A stretch of DNA of 20,157 nucleotides, taken from assembly GCA_001940725.1 (NCBI GenBank), contig MDVR01000030.1, positions 1 through 20,157 of the forward strand, read 5' to 3'. Positions 7,752 through 14,809 of this stretch are shown in pieces. Origin of the DNA: Candidatus Heimdallarchaeota archaeon LC_2. GTDB taxonomy: Archaea; Asgardarchaeota; Heimdallarchaeia; Heimdallarchaeales; Kariarchaeaceae. Each line of letters begins with the position of its first letter. The first letter of the stretch is position 1. A program made the translations under genes and the position numbers. The notes beneath the pieces were generated by a model that was not told where the DNA came from, ran no database searches, and saw nothing but the letters and a program-made list of their open reading frames with translations.

Positions 7752-8462
7752 CTATAACCCAGATAGAGATGATTTCAAAAATTCATTAAACATATTACCA
7801 ACCCTGTGATATTCAGCTACCATTTCTATAAAATTTGGTTCTGTAATTGCATTGGCATCTAATTTTGTCATGTAAAAGAAACTCTTGTTGGCAAGTAATG
7901 GTTGTGTTTCATGAGCTTCTTTAAATTCAGGTGGTAATCTTTTGTTTTTCGCACCTTGAATTTCACCATATAATTTATTAAAATTTTTGTTTTTTATTAT
8001 TTTGTTTATACTCTCTGGTTCATCCATGATTGCTGTTCTTACTGCATGAATACCATATTTATCAATATGATAACTTCCTCCACCTATTTGAACAAATTCT
8101 GGATCAATATGCACATAATATCCAACGGAATTTGGGATTGTTCTCTTCCCTTTATTATTCATATTTGCTGATATCCAAGTTTTATATGGTGATTTATCCT
8201 TAGAAAACCTCATATCTCGGTTGATCCGAAAAATAGCATCTTTGGCTTCAAGGGTTAATTCAGGATCAAACTCTTGAATTCTAAAAATTAGCTCTGATAC
8301 AAATTCCTTGAAGGGTTCTTTTACAAACTTTTCATATTTCTTTTTATTAGCATGGAACCACTCTCTCTTATTATTTTCCCGTAGATCTCCTAGAAACTCC
8401 AAAGTCTCCTTGGTGAAATGACTCATTAATTTTTCATTATTTAAGTCGAATTTTAAAATCAT
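7752..8462 (-). CDS. DUF2461 (TIGR02453) family protein
   Basis: A 236-residue product with the features of the DUF2461 family: FTKETLEFLGDLRENNKREWF near the N-terminus (quoted in part), the FRINRDMRFSKDKSPYKTWI core at about residues 82-101, and the VGYYVHIDPEFVQIGGG segment. The family is widespread in bacteria and some archaea, and I know of no established biochemical role. The annotated ATG lies 12 codons before an in-frame ATG (MSHFTKETL), and that second start matches the usual family N-terminus better. It is convergent with the PP2C gene. No membrane or signal sequence is present. Confidence 0.85.
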   Translation of the reverse strand: MILKFDLNNEKLMSHFTKETLEFLGDLRENNKREWFHANKKKYEKFVKEPFKEFVSELIFRIQEFDPELTLEAKDAIFRINRDMRFSKDKSPYKTWISANMNNKGKRTIPNSVGYYVHIDPEFVQIGGGSYHIDKYGIHAVRTAIMDEPESINKIIKNKNFNKLYGEIQGAKNKRLPPEFKEAHETQPLLANKSFFYMTKLDANAITEPNFIEMVAEYHRVGNMFNEFLKSSLSGL

Positions 8463-8563
8463 GTATGGAGGAAATAAGATTAGGTACTATAATTTAGACT
8501 TCATGTATGACGGAGAATGTTCAAATAAGATATTAATCAATTAAATATAATTTGAAATATGAA

Positions 8564-8731
8564 ATGGTAGTTATGTCTGGAGCAATATTAGGTAGAAAGT
8601 TAAAAGTTAAGAATGAGTTCATCTACTCAGTAATTCCTTGTCCCAAGGAAAAGAAAAATCATATGGAACATGCGGTTTTTGGAATCGGATGTTTTGATTC
8701 TTACAATATTGACTCTAGCAAGAGTAACTAG
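8564..8731 (+). pseudogene. msrA: Probable remnant of methionine sulfoxide reductase A (N-terminal fragment)
   Basis: A 55-codon frame whose residues about 34-43, MEHAVFGIGCF, match the start of MsrA, where (A/T)xFGxGCFWG carries the catalytic Cys. Right after GCF the similarity ends: the Trp-Gly is replaced by DSYNIDSS and a stop follows. Normal MsrA needs about 150-180 residues, so this is at best a 5' fragment. No further MsrA-like sequence is seen downstream, and the next gene on the other strand begins its stop at 8753. The preceding 30 residues (with IPCPKEKKN) are not recognisable. It could instead be a short unrelated protein with a chance motif. Confidence 0.4.
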
Positions 8732-8752
8732 TTAATTCCATACTTTCTAAAC

Positions 8753-9139
8753 CTACTTATCTTTCAGATATTTTTTCATGTACCAATTAAACATCTGTTC
8801 TAAAGTTTGTTTTAGAATTTTCATGTCTTCCTTATTGACCACTAATTCTTGAAATGTCTCAATAAATTGCTTTTCCAAATTTTTTTTACTCGCAAATCTA
8901 GTTGTGGTGAGGTCATTTTCCATTTCTAAATGAAATCGCTCAAGTTTAATTTGTTCATTTACCAATATTCTAAACAGAATATTACGAATTATCATTTTGT
9001 CTATACCCAATCTCTCATGCATAAGATCTATAACTTTCACTATTCCTTGTAATTGTTCTACGGTAACTTGTGGAATACTATAATCGAAACGTAAATCATC
9101 AGCTTTTTCATTTAATTCAATTTTAAATTGGGTTCCCAT
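8753..9139 (-). CDS. Small helical protein, paralog A of a tandem pair (unknown family)
   Basis: A 128-residue, charged, mostly helical protein that I do not recognise. It shares a clear pattern with the product of 10312-10725: (S)ERLxxxLGIDK or HERLGIDK, then ILxxI...FHxEMxDDL, L.KKxLExQ..E...EL, and the C-terminal (L)F.WYM..YL.D. The near-identical spacing shows tandem duplication of an ancestral gene. No Cys/His metal site, membrane segment or known DNA-binding motif is visible; the WYM-YL end may be a short amphipathic helix. A TATA-like element lies about 30 bases upstream. In a neutral reading, it could be a small regulatory or complex-forming protein. Confidence 0.7.
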   Translation of the reverse strand: MGTQFKIELNEKADDLRFDYSIPQVTVEQLQGIVKVIDLMHERLGIDKMIIRNILFRILVNEQIKLERFHLEMENDLTTTRFASKKNLEKQFIETFQELVVNKEDMKILKQTLEQMFNWYMKKYLKDK

Positions 9140-9166
9140 TTAGCCCTCAAAATATTTCACGATTAA

Positions 9167-9178
9167 ATTTATATAAAC
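9167..9178 (-). promoter_or_regulatory. TATA-box-like element for the paralog A gene
   Basis: On the minus strand the sequence reads GGTTTATATAAA, 28 bases before the ATG at 9139. This spacing fits an archaeal promoter with a very short or absent leader. A/T-rich sequence is common here, so the call is tentative. Confidence 0.45.
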
Positions 9179-9266
9179 CCTATTCCATCTTTAAAGGTAT
9201 ATGTAACACTATTAATCAATTAGAAAACATTTCGAAATATCAATATTTTCAATGTTTTAATTTAAT

Positions 9267-9272
9267 TATCTA
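9267..9272. repeat. 6-bp target-site duplication, left (TATCTA)
   Basis: TATCTA directly abuts the left terminal inverted repeat of the IS5-like element, and the same six bases directly abut the right one at 10335-10340. Confidence 0.75.
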
Positions 9273-9289
9273 TGCCTTATTCAAAAATT
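9273..9289 (+). repeat. Left terminal inverted repeat of the IS
   Basis: 17 bases starting TGCC, next to the transposase stop; one mismatch with the inverted right end. Confidence 0.8.
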
Positions 9290-9293
9290 AGCA

Positions 9294-10226
9294 TCACCTC
9301 CAATTCTCCAACTTCACAGCTTTAGCTAAATTGTACAGTAAAAATTGAAGAAGGATCTCCTTCTTCAATAAATTACGTTTCCTAGAATTGAGATTTCTGT
9401 TTCCAAGTTTGATCTCACCAAATACTTGTTCCACAGCAGATTTACGTCCATGCTTGAATGTGTGTTTCCATAATCCTGGTGAGTTTTTATACAATCTGAG
9501 GCCTCGATCTCGGGGTGTATCAGTTCCATGATCTACTGCATTGGATTTTGGTTCGACGATATGTCGAACACCCAAATCAGCAAGATCATCCGTCAATGGT
9601 TTACCATTGTAGGCTTTATCGCCAAAATTTCGATTTATTTTTGAGAATAATCTTGGTCCTACTTTCTTTATCAGCCTCCTTCCCTCAGGATAATCATGTT
9701 CTGGAGATTTAGACCAATCTACTGCCAACACTGTTTTAGATTTTGTAGAAATAATAATGTGAAACTTGTAAAAACGCTTTGATGACCTTTTAAGTTCTGA
9801 ACTTCTGTATTTGATATACCTCCAAATCGACCCTACTTTGAGTATAAATCCGCTACTATCAATAGCAGTGTCTTCATCTGACTCAATCAATATTCGGGCT
9901 ACCTGGGTAATCAAACTCTTGATTTGTTGGGGAGGTAACGATTTCCAGGCACTATACAATGATGTCTTCTTTGGAGCTGCAACAGCTCCAAATTCCATCA
10001 AAATGGGTTCTATTCTTTTGAGTTGAAGGGCATATTCTTGCCAAGTAAACTCAAGACTGGCTCTTAAAAGCCCTAAACATATTATTAACCATCTTGGCCA
10101 TTTTCTCGGCGCACCCTGAGGATTTAGGGATTTTTTTGGATCTGGGAACCTTGCTTTAAATAAATTCTTAAGTAAAGATAGTTCATTTTGGAAGTTGTCT
10201 GGATCTAATTTGACTAGTTTGAGCAC
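9294..10226 (-). CDS. IS5-family-like DDE transposase
   Basis: A 310-residue transposase with an N-terminal helical region (PRKWPRWLIICLGLLRASLE) that resembles the DUF4096-like start of IS5-group enzymes. The DDE triad is visible: Asp123 in TAIDSSGF, Asp203 in FGDKAYNG and Glu266 in RKSAVEQVFGEIK. The last has the Y/R-K-x-x-V-E-x-x-F spacing typical of IS4/IS5 enzymes. The frame is intact with no stop or frameshift, so the element may be active. The start is GTG at 10226. Base composition is slightly less AT-rich than the neighbours. It would catalyse cut-and-paste or copy-out movement of its own element. Confidence 0.9.
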   Translation of the reverse strand: MLKLVKLDPDNFQNELSLLKNLFKARFPDPKKSLNPQGAPRKWPRWLIICLGLLRASLEFTWQEYALQLKRIEPILMEFGAVAAPKKTSLYSAWKSLPPQQIKSLITQVARILIESDEDTAIDSSGFILKVGSIWRYIKYRSSELKRSSKRFYKFHIIISTKSKTVLAVDWSKSPEHDYPEGRRLIKKVGPRLFSKINRNFGDKAYNGKPLTDDLADLGVRHIVEPKSNAVDHGTDTPRDRGLRLYKNSPGLWKHTFKHGRKSAVEQVFGEIKLGNRNLNSRKRNLLKKEILLQFLLYNLAKAVKLENWR

Positions 10227-10311
10227 GAATCAAGTTAGTCTAGACATTTTATGAATCTTTCAAATTTTCTGTTAAAAAGAGTAAAATTTCTCTAGTTACC
10301 TAGACTTTTAT

Positions 10312-10725
10312 CTAGAGAATTTTTGAATTAGGCATATCTAGTAAATATTCATTCATGTACCATTGAAATAGGTTCTCTATTGTCTCAGTCAATATATCAG
10401 AATTATTTTGCTCAGGAAATAACTCTAATATTTTTTCTGTTAATTGAGGTTCAAGCATTTTCTTTAATGCAAGTTTCACTTGGGGTAAATCGTCAGCCAT
10501 TTCGAAATGAAATCTTGATTCTCTGATTTGCATTTCCGTAAAAATTTCATTCAATATTATTCCAAAATGTTTTTTGTCAATACCTAAAGACTTCTCTAAT
10601 CTTTCAGAAACAAGTTTAATACCATTATTTTGCTTCTCTGATGATCGTAGTACCGTATAATCCCTATCATTAATATTATCCTCCAATCTTTCGGAGTTAA
10701 TATTAGCCTGCCCCTTAGTTTTCAA
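10312..10725 (-). CDS. Small helical protein, paralog B, with IS-derived C-terminus
   Basis: A 137-residue protein homologous to the product of 8753-9139 by shared motifs (ERLEKSLGIDK, ILNEIF, SRFHFEMADDLP, TIENLFQWYMNEYLLD). Its last residues, MPNSKIL, and its stop come from the inserted IS end. With the IS and one target duplication removed, the gene reads YLLDN and stops, matching the YLKDK end of its paralog. No ATG fits the start: the frame opens with TTG at 10725 directly after an in-frame stop, so the true start is uncertain. Function unknown; the extended tail is short and may not disturb it. Confidence 0.65.
   Translation of the reverse strand: MKTKGQANINSERLEDNINDRDYTVLRSSEKQNNGIKLVSERLEKSLGIDKKHFGIILNEIFTEMQIRESRFHFEMADDLPQVKLALKKMLEPQLTEKILELFPEQNNSDILTETIENLFQWYMNEYLLDMPNSKIL
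10318..10334 (-). repeat. Right terminal inverted repeat of the IS
   Basis: 17 bases that match the left end inverted at 16 positions. It lies inside the last codons of the paralog B gene, so those codons (encoding PNSKI) are IS-derived. Confidence 0.8.
10335..10340. repeat. 6-bp target-site duplication, right (TATCTA)
   Basis: Second copy of the TATCTA found at 9267-9272, on the outer side of the right inverted repeat. Confidence 0.75.
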
Positions 10726-10960
10726 TTAAGTTGTTTTGCTGTATGTATATTTAATTAATTCTATGCTGTGTTTATTATTTGATAAAACTATAACGTTAGG
10801 TTAATTTCACTGCTTCTTAAGTCATTTTTTTTCAAAATGAATAAATGGATAAGTGATTTTTTTCAGCATTTATCCAATTGTGTAGTTTTGATTTTGATTT
10901 TTCTTTTGATAACTAGTTAAAGGCAAACGTTTCAATTACTATACAATTTAAAATATCTTG

Positions 10961-11401
10961 ATGGCTGAAATAGTCACTGAATTTAAAATAAGAAATGCAG
11001 TTATGGAAGATATTGAAGATATAATGGCTATTGAAGGAGAACATAATAGTCCAAATCCTACTTTTGAAGAAAAGTATAAAGCAATGCTCGGGGATGATGC
11101 TAGTTATTTCCTTGTCGCTACTTTCAAAAATAAATTAGTTGGATATGCTGGTGGAATAATCAGAGATACAGAATTTGGAATAAATGATCCTATTGGTTAT
11201 GTTACTCATGTAGGTTTAACCAAAGATTTTACCTCTAAAGGGATGGGTAGGATGCTTGGAGATAAATTACTTGAGGTTATGTCCGAAAAATGTGATAAAT
11301 TTCGAACTATCCTAGGTTTTGATAGAGTAGATCTTCAGTCATTTTTCAATCATCTAGGCTTTAAGAGAACGGATTATTTAGTTTATGAGAGTATTTACTA
11401 A
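10961..11401 (+). CDS. GNAT acetyltransferase
   Basis: A 146-residue single-domain GNAT protein. EFKIRNAVMEDIEDIMAIE is the opening strand and helix, followed by YFLVATFKNKLVGYAGG. YVTHVGLTKDFTSKGMGRML carries the acetyl-CoA-binding R/Q-x-x-G-x-G/A motif (SKGMGRM), and LQSFFNHLGFKRTDYLVYES is the usual C-terminal part. The sequence most resembles RimI-like or general N-acetyltransferases; the acceptor is unknown. TTG 10958 precedes ATG 10961 and I prefer the ATG. A T-rich stretch just after the stop (11411-11418) may end transcription. Confidence 0.85.
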   Translation: MAEIVTEFKIRNAVMEDIEDIMAIEGEHNSPNPTFEEKYKAMLGDDASYFLVATFKNKLVGYAGGIIRDTEFGINDPIGYVTHVGLTKDFTSKGMGRMLGDKLLEVMSEKCDKFRTILGFDRVDLQSFFNHLGFKRTDYLVYESIY

Positions 11402-11410
11402 AATATTATC

Positions 11411-11429
11411 ATTTTTTATTCCATTTTTA
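11411..11429 (+). terminator. T-rich putative terminator after the GNAT gene
   Basis: ATTTTTTATTCCATTTTTA runs begin 10 bases after the stop. Oligo-T runs commonly end archaeal transcripts; no hairpin is seen. The same stretch could instead contribute a TATA-like element (TTTTTAAATA, 11424-11433) to the next gene. Confidence 0.35.
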
Positions 11430-11496
11430 AATATCTAAAATATTGAAATCTAAATACTTGTAAAATAAGAACCAAAAAGAACAAGTTGATCGCTAG

Positions 11497-11772
11497 ATGG
11501 AATTAAAAATAAACTTTTCTAACTTGTTAGCTGATGAAATTGCAAAAAAACTTATTATAGAAGTTCCTCAAGTCACTTCAGTAACCTTAAGAGATTTCTT
11601 GAATGTGTTAAAAGAACAGGATTGGGTAGATATATTAATTATTGACAATCATCTAAAACCATCTATAGTTCTAATTATCGATGATCAAATAATTCAATTT
11701 TCAAATTCTTCAGAGATGGAAATAACAAGTGTATCAGAAATATCATTTCATATCATGTTTGCCGGGGGATAA
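11497..11772 (+). CDS. MoaD/ThiS/SAMP-like ubiquitin-fold protein with C-terminal Gly-Gly
   Basis: A 91-residue protein with the beta-grasp layout of MoaD/ThiS. It has an opening beta strand (MELKINFSNLLADEI), SVTLRDFLNVLKEQ as the conserved V-T-L-R-D-hL-L helix, and LKPSIVLIIDDQIIQFS as the N-G-R-like turn. The end is VSEISFHIMFAGG, where MoaD proteins have DEVxIxPPVxGG. The protein ends exactly at the Gly-Gly needed for adenylation by an E1/MoeB-like enzyme. Relatives donate sulfur for molybdopterin, thiamine or tRNA thiolation, or act as protein modifiers (SAMPs). Which applies cannot be told here, as no E1-like or MoaE gene is in the window. It stops 12 bases from the convergent bcrC-like gene. 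Confidence 0.82.
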   Translation: MELKINFSNLLADEIAKKLIIEVPQVTSVTLRDFLNVLKEQDWVDILIIDNHLKPSIVLIIDDQIIQFSNSSEMEITSVSEISFHIMFAGG

Positions 11773-11784
11773 TAGCTCTATTGT

Positions 11785-12969
11785 TCAATCGAATAATAAA
11801 CTTTCTACAAAAGTTTCTAACGAAAGTCTAATATTTTCATATCCAGAACCTCTCTCCTCAAATTCAATATGCACTGACTGAATATCATGTTCAGTAAGGG
11901 CGTGTTGTTGCAGAACAAGATCATCAAGAGCAGGTTCACAGAATTTTGCTGTTAGAAATATGACACCTTGGGCATTTGCATCCTTAACCCTGTTTAGCAT
12001 GATTTCTCCTTTTTCACCTTCATGAAATCTTGTTGCTATTTTTGCTCCGTGATGAATATAATTTGTGGATAACTCAGCCATTGGATCGTCGGATTCCCAA
12101 TTTATGTCCTGATCTATGTATCTTCTTCCTATCATGAAATCATCATCAATCACATAACATCCTACCTGCTCAATTAAATCTATTACATCAAGAGGTGGTT
12201 GTTCACAAAAGTTACCAGTAACTACTACTCGTATGGCATCTCTTTCTGTAAAATTATTCTTTTTCAACCTAGAAATATATTCCTCGAGTAATTTGTTATG
12301 GGTCTCAATAGGCATGTTGGATCCAGAACGTATAACCAAATATAAATCCTGTAATGGTACATTCCAAGGTTTATTTCTTCTAAGTTCATAAATCTCCCTT
12401 TGTAACTCCCGATTCCAGTTAAAGACTTTAATTGAAATCCTTAATTTATCAATATCAAGTTCTTCTTCTGGAAAGAGGGCATTTAACATTCGATAGTACT
12501 CCTTAATCATGAACTTAACAGAACCTGCAGATTCAAAATTTTGAGACAAATGAAGCATATAAGAATTTTTGTCAAATCGCCTTTGGAAAATCCCTTGTAA
12601 ATTCCTTGCAACATCACAAATAAAAGGAAATACAAAACCATCAAATCTAGTCGCAAATAACTCGTTTCCCATCATCAATTCAGTCGTAGATTTGGATATA
12701 CTGCAAATAAAACTTCCTAGAATTGCATCTGCATGAGAAATTGAAATATATTCACCACCTCCATAAAGATTTACAGGTAAGTGCCCCATCGCATGTATTA
12801 ATTCACTTGGGACATATACTGGAAATAAACCCACTACCTTCTTTTCAGGATTCAATTTACGCCATTCCTCGACTGCTTGAAAATTTATGTCATAAACATC
12901 ATCAAGATTATGAAATTTTTTGAGCTCAATAATATCTGAACCAATATCTTGTTTTGTCGCCATGTACAT
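11785..12969 (-). CDS. bcrC: Benzoyl-CoA reductase BcrC / HgdB-family FeS subunit
   Basis: A 394-residue member of the BcrC/BadD/HgdB (2-hydroxyacyl-CoA dehydratase D component) family. The N-terminal part VGLFPVYVPSELIHAMGHLP is the family hallmark, followed by HADAILGSFICSISKS (Cys89), FPFICDVARN (Cys118) and the C-terminal TAKFCEPALDDL (Cys344), the expected [4Fe-4S] ligand positions. Further Cys at 255 and 271 are present. In class I benzoyl-CoA reductase this subunit pairs with BcrB to bind the aromatic CoA ester and FeS clusters, while BcrA/BcrD hydrolyse ATP for electron delivery. It lies on the opposite strand, about 1.8 kb from bcrB, bcrA and bcrD. A 2-hydroxyacyl-CoA dehydratase would need only one activase; here two ATPases are present. 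Starts at 12969 and 12963 are both possible. Confidence 0.85.
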   Translation of the reverse strand: MYMATKQDIGSDIIELKKFHNLDDVYDINFQAVEEWRKLNPEKKVVGLFPVYVPSELIHAMGHLPVNLYGGGEYISISHADAILGSFICSISKSTTELMMGNELFATRFDGFVFPFICDVARNLQGIFQRRFDKNSYMLHLSQNFESAGSVKFMIKEYYRMLNALFPEEELDIDKLRISIKVFNWNRELQREIYELRRNKPWNVPLQDLYLVIRSGSNMPIETHNKLLEEYISRLKKNNFTERDAIRVVVTGNFCEQPPLDVIDLIEQVGCYVIDDDFMIGRRYIDQDINWESDDPMAELSTNYIHHGAKIATRFHEGEKGEIMLNRVKDANAQGVIFLTAKFCEPALDDLVLQQHALTEHDIQSVHIEFEERGSGYENIRLSLETFVESLLFD

Positions 12970-13054
12970 ATTTACTATAATTAGTATACTTTAATAGTTT
13001 TCATCTGAAGTGATTCAAAAATGTAAAAAACTAATTGATATTTCTAAAATCCAA

Positions 13055-13315
13055 TTAAATTTCAGAAATAATTATTGCGTATGATGAAGGTATTCTTTCT
13101 TTTCCTTTCAAAGCAGCTGGAGGTCGTCTTTTTTCTTCATAGTAAATATATACACCTACTATTAATACGATTATCGAGAGAACTAAAATGAAAGTAATTG
13201 CTACATTGAGCCCGTTATTGCCTTTTAGATAGCCGAATATTACAGGAGTGGCCAAAGATAAAACTTGACCTAGTGAAAATAATGCTCCGAAGAGTCTTTG
13301 TCTCAATTTATTCAA
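13055..13315 (-). CDS. Small two-segment membrane protein, possibly an MFS transporter remnant
   Basis: An 86-residue product with two hydrophobic segments: LFGALFSLGQVLSLATPVIF (about residues 9-28) and VAITFILVLSIIVLIVGVYIYY (about residues 38-59), the latter followed by a basic EEKRRPP end. The RLFGALFSLGQ and PVIFGYLKG pattern resembles the last helices of major facilitator transporters. The start is TTG and it overlaps the TPR gene by 8 bases. An in-frame stop lies six codons upstream, so no longer transporter can be read here. It is either a small partner membrane protein translated after the TPR protein or the end of a lost transporter. Evidence is insufficient to decide. Confidence 0.45.
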   Translation of the reverse strand: MNKLRQRLFGALFSLGQVLSLATPVIFGYLKGNNGLNVAITFILVLSIIVLIVGVYIYYEEKRRPPAALKGKERIPSSYAIIISEI

Positions 13316-14537
13316 ATATTGATTTGAGAGTCTTCAAATATTCTTTAATAGAATCTGCCTCCAATTTAGAAATTCTCTCTTTATTTGTATTTGATAACTT
13401 TTTAAATGGCATAATCATCTTTTCAAGGTTAATTTCTTCATCTTTCAATTTTTCATTTAAGTGGTGGAGATCATATTTCACTATAAATTCTCTAGTAGAA
13501 TTTAATACGTTAAACGCTTGATCAAATTCATTATTTATTCCTAGCAATTTTGCTTGTAACAATTTAGTTTCTATTACCATAGGATATGTTTTATTACGTT
13601 CTGCATAATCATGAATTCTATTTATCAAATCCTTGATTTCCTCCAAAACTGCATAATTATTCAATAATTTGTATTCGTCAAGTTTTAAAGTAGTTAAGTG
13701 TAACATCGCAGTAATAATTTGTTCAGACTCGAAGTTTGAATTATTAATAATTTCTTTCAAAATCTCCATTGAAGATACTCTATCTTTCAGCCTTTTGGAT
13801 GCTTTATACTTGATTGCCTTTGAGAGTAAGTAAATACTCTGGATAAAGGTACTATTTCGTGATTTTGCAATTCCTTCAATCTGATTGAACATATCACTTA
13901 CTAGTTTTTTGTTTCCTAATCTAAGGTATGATACCATCAATTGAAAAGAAACAACTACTACTCCAGTATTTTGTTCACCCTTTTTGAAAATTTCTAATGC
14001 TTTTAGGAAGCATTCAACAGCCTCAGTTGTTTTGAGTTGTGTAAAATATATTATTCCAATGTTAACAAGGTTCGATCCTATTTGACCCTCATTATTAATA
14101 TCAATATTCAATTTTAAAGCTTCATTGTACAATAATAAAGCTTTGTCTAGCTTTCCACGAATATCAAATAATATCCCAAGATTATTCTTAAGCCGAGCGA
14201 GATCACTGTCGTTACCAAATTCAATAGCCAGATTCATTGAATTTTTGTAATAGGATTCTGCGTTATTGATATCACCAATTCTCCAATAAAATGATCCCAA
14301 CCTATTGAATATTCTCACTTTCCAAGTTTGATTAACAATTATGTCAAGTCCCTCATTACCAAATTGAATTGCATCAATCTTCTTATCCGTATCATACAAA
14401 CAGCAAATCAGCCAATACAAGGCTTCCCCATTTTTTTTATCCTCCTCCCATTGAGGTTGAACAATTTTAATCAATTCATCAAATTTTCTTTGTTGATGCA
14501 ATTCTTTTAAAACTGGGTTGAAGTCGGGTATCAACAA
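13308..14537 (-). CDS. Tetratricopeptide-repeat (TPR) protein
   Basis: A 409-residue helical protein built of TPR-type helix pairs. Clear repeats include SFYWRIGDINNAESYYKNSM, LGILFDIRGKLDKALLLYNE, VNIGIIYFTQLKTTEAVECF and the neighbouring KALEIFKKGE, each with the G/A-Y/F pattern of the motif. The C-terminal part (from about residue 250) is more degenerate and helical. It has no signal, membrane segment or catalytic motif, so it is likely a cytoplasmic scaffold or binding protein. The start is TTG at 14537 (a second TTG follows directly), with GAGGA at 14541-14545 on the minus strand. It sits between bcrC and bcrB, divergent from bcrB; a role with the reductase is only suggested by position. 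Confidence 0.8.
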   Translation of the reverse strand: MLIPDFNPVLKELHQQRKFDELIKIVQPQWEEDKKNGEALYWLICCLYDTDKKIDAIQFGNEGLDIIVNQTWKVRIFNRLGSFYWRIGDINNAESYYKNSMNLAIEFGNDSDLARLKNNLGILFDIRGKLDKALLLYNEALKLNIDINNEGQIGSNLVNIGIIYFTQLKTTEAVECFLKALEIFKKGEQNTGVVVVSFQLMVSYLRLGNKKLVSDMFNQIEGIAKSRNSTFIQSIYLLSKAIKYKASKRLKDRVSSMEILKEIINNSNFESEQIITAMLHLTTLKLDEYKLLNNYAVLEEIKDLINRIHDYAERNKTYPMVIETKLLQAKLLGINNEFDQAFNVLNSTREFIVKYDLHHLNEKLKDEEINLEKMIMPFKKLSNTNKERISKLEADSIKEYLKTLKSIFE

Positions 14538-14809
14538 TTATCCTCAATACTCCTAGATATATTAATTTTGATTAATTGAAATATTAAAAAGCGAGTTCAA
14601 ATAATATAGAATAGTACAATTACGATGATCTTTTGAAATTTGATGAATCAAGTATATTATTGATTTGTTTTAAATAAAATGGTTAGATAAATGCGTTATA
14701 ATAATTAGCTAATTCAATCAAATGACCAATTTTATCTTAAAAAAAAAATCGATCTATCAAACATTCCCAACATAAAACAAATAAAAAGGATAAAAAGTAT
14801 AGCAATTCA
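14538..14809. other. Divergent intergenic region upstream of the TPR and bcrB genes
   Basis: 272 very AT-rich bases without a supported gene, including an A-run near 14739-14748 and a TATAGC-like stretch just before GTG 14810. It should hold promoters for both directions. No clear operator palindrome stands out by eye. Confidence 0.4.

Larger units (their letters stand above)
9273..10334 (-). mobile_element. IS5-like insertion sequence, 1062 bp, complete
   Basis: The ends are TGCCTTATTCAAAAATT (9273-9289) and, inverted, TGCCTAATTCAAAAATT (10318-10334), matching at 16 of 17 bases. The element carries one transposase gene and is flanked by a 6-bp TATCTA direct repeat. Everything expected of an intact, recently inserted element is present. 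Joining the flanks with one TATCTA removed restores a natural stop for the neighbouring paralog gene, which independently confirms these boundaries. Confidence 0.88.

Noticed and set aside
10834..10885. Inverted repeat TGGATAA ... TTATCCA with T-run in the loop
   Set aside because: Only a 7-bp arm in a very AT-rich gap; no gene end close enough to make a convincing terminator or operator.
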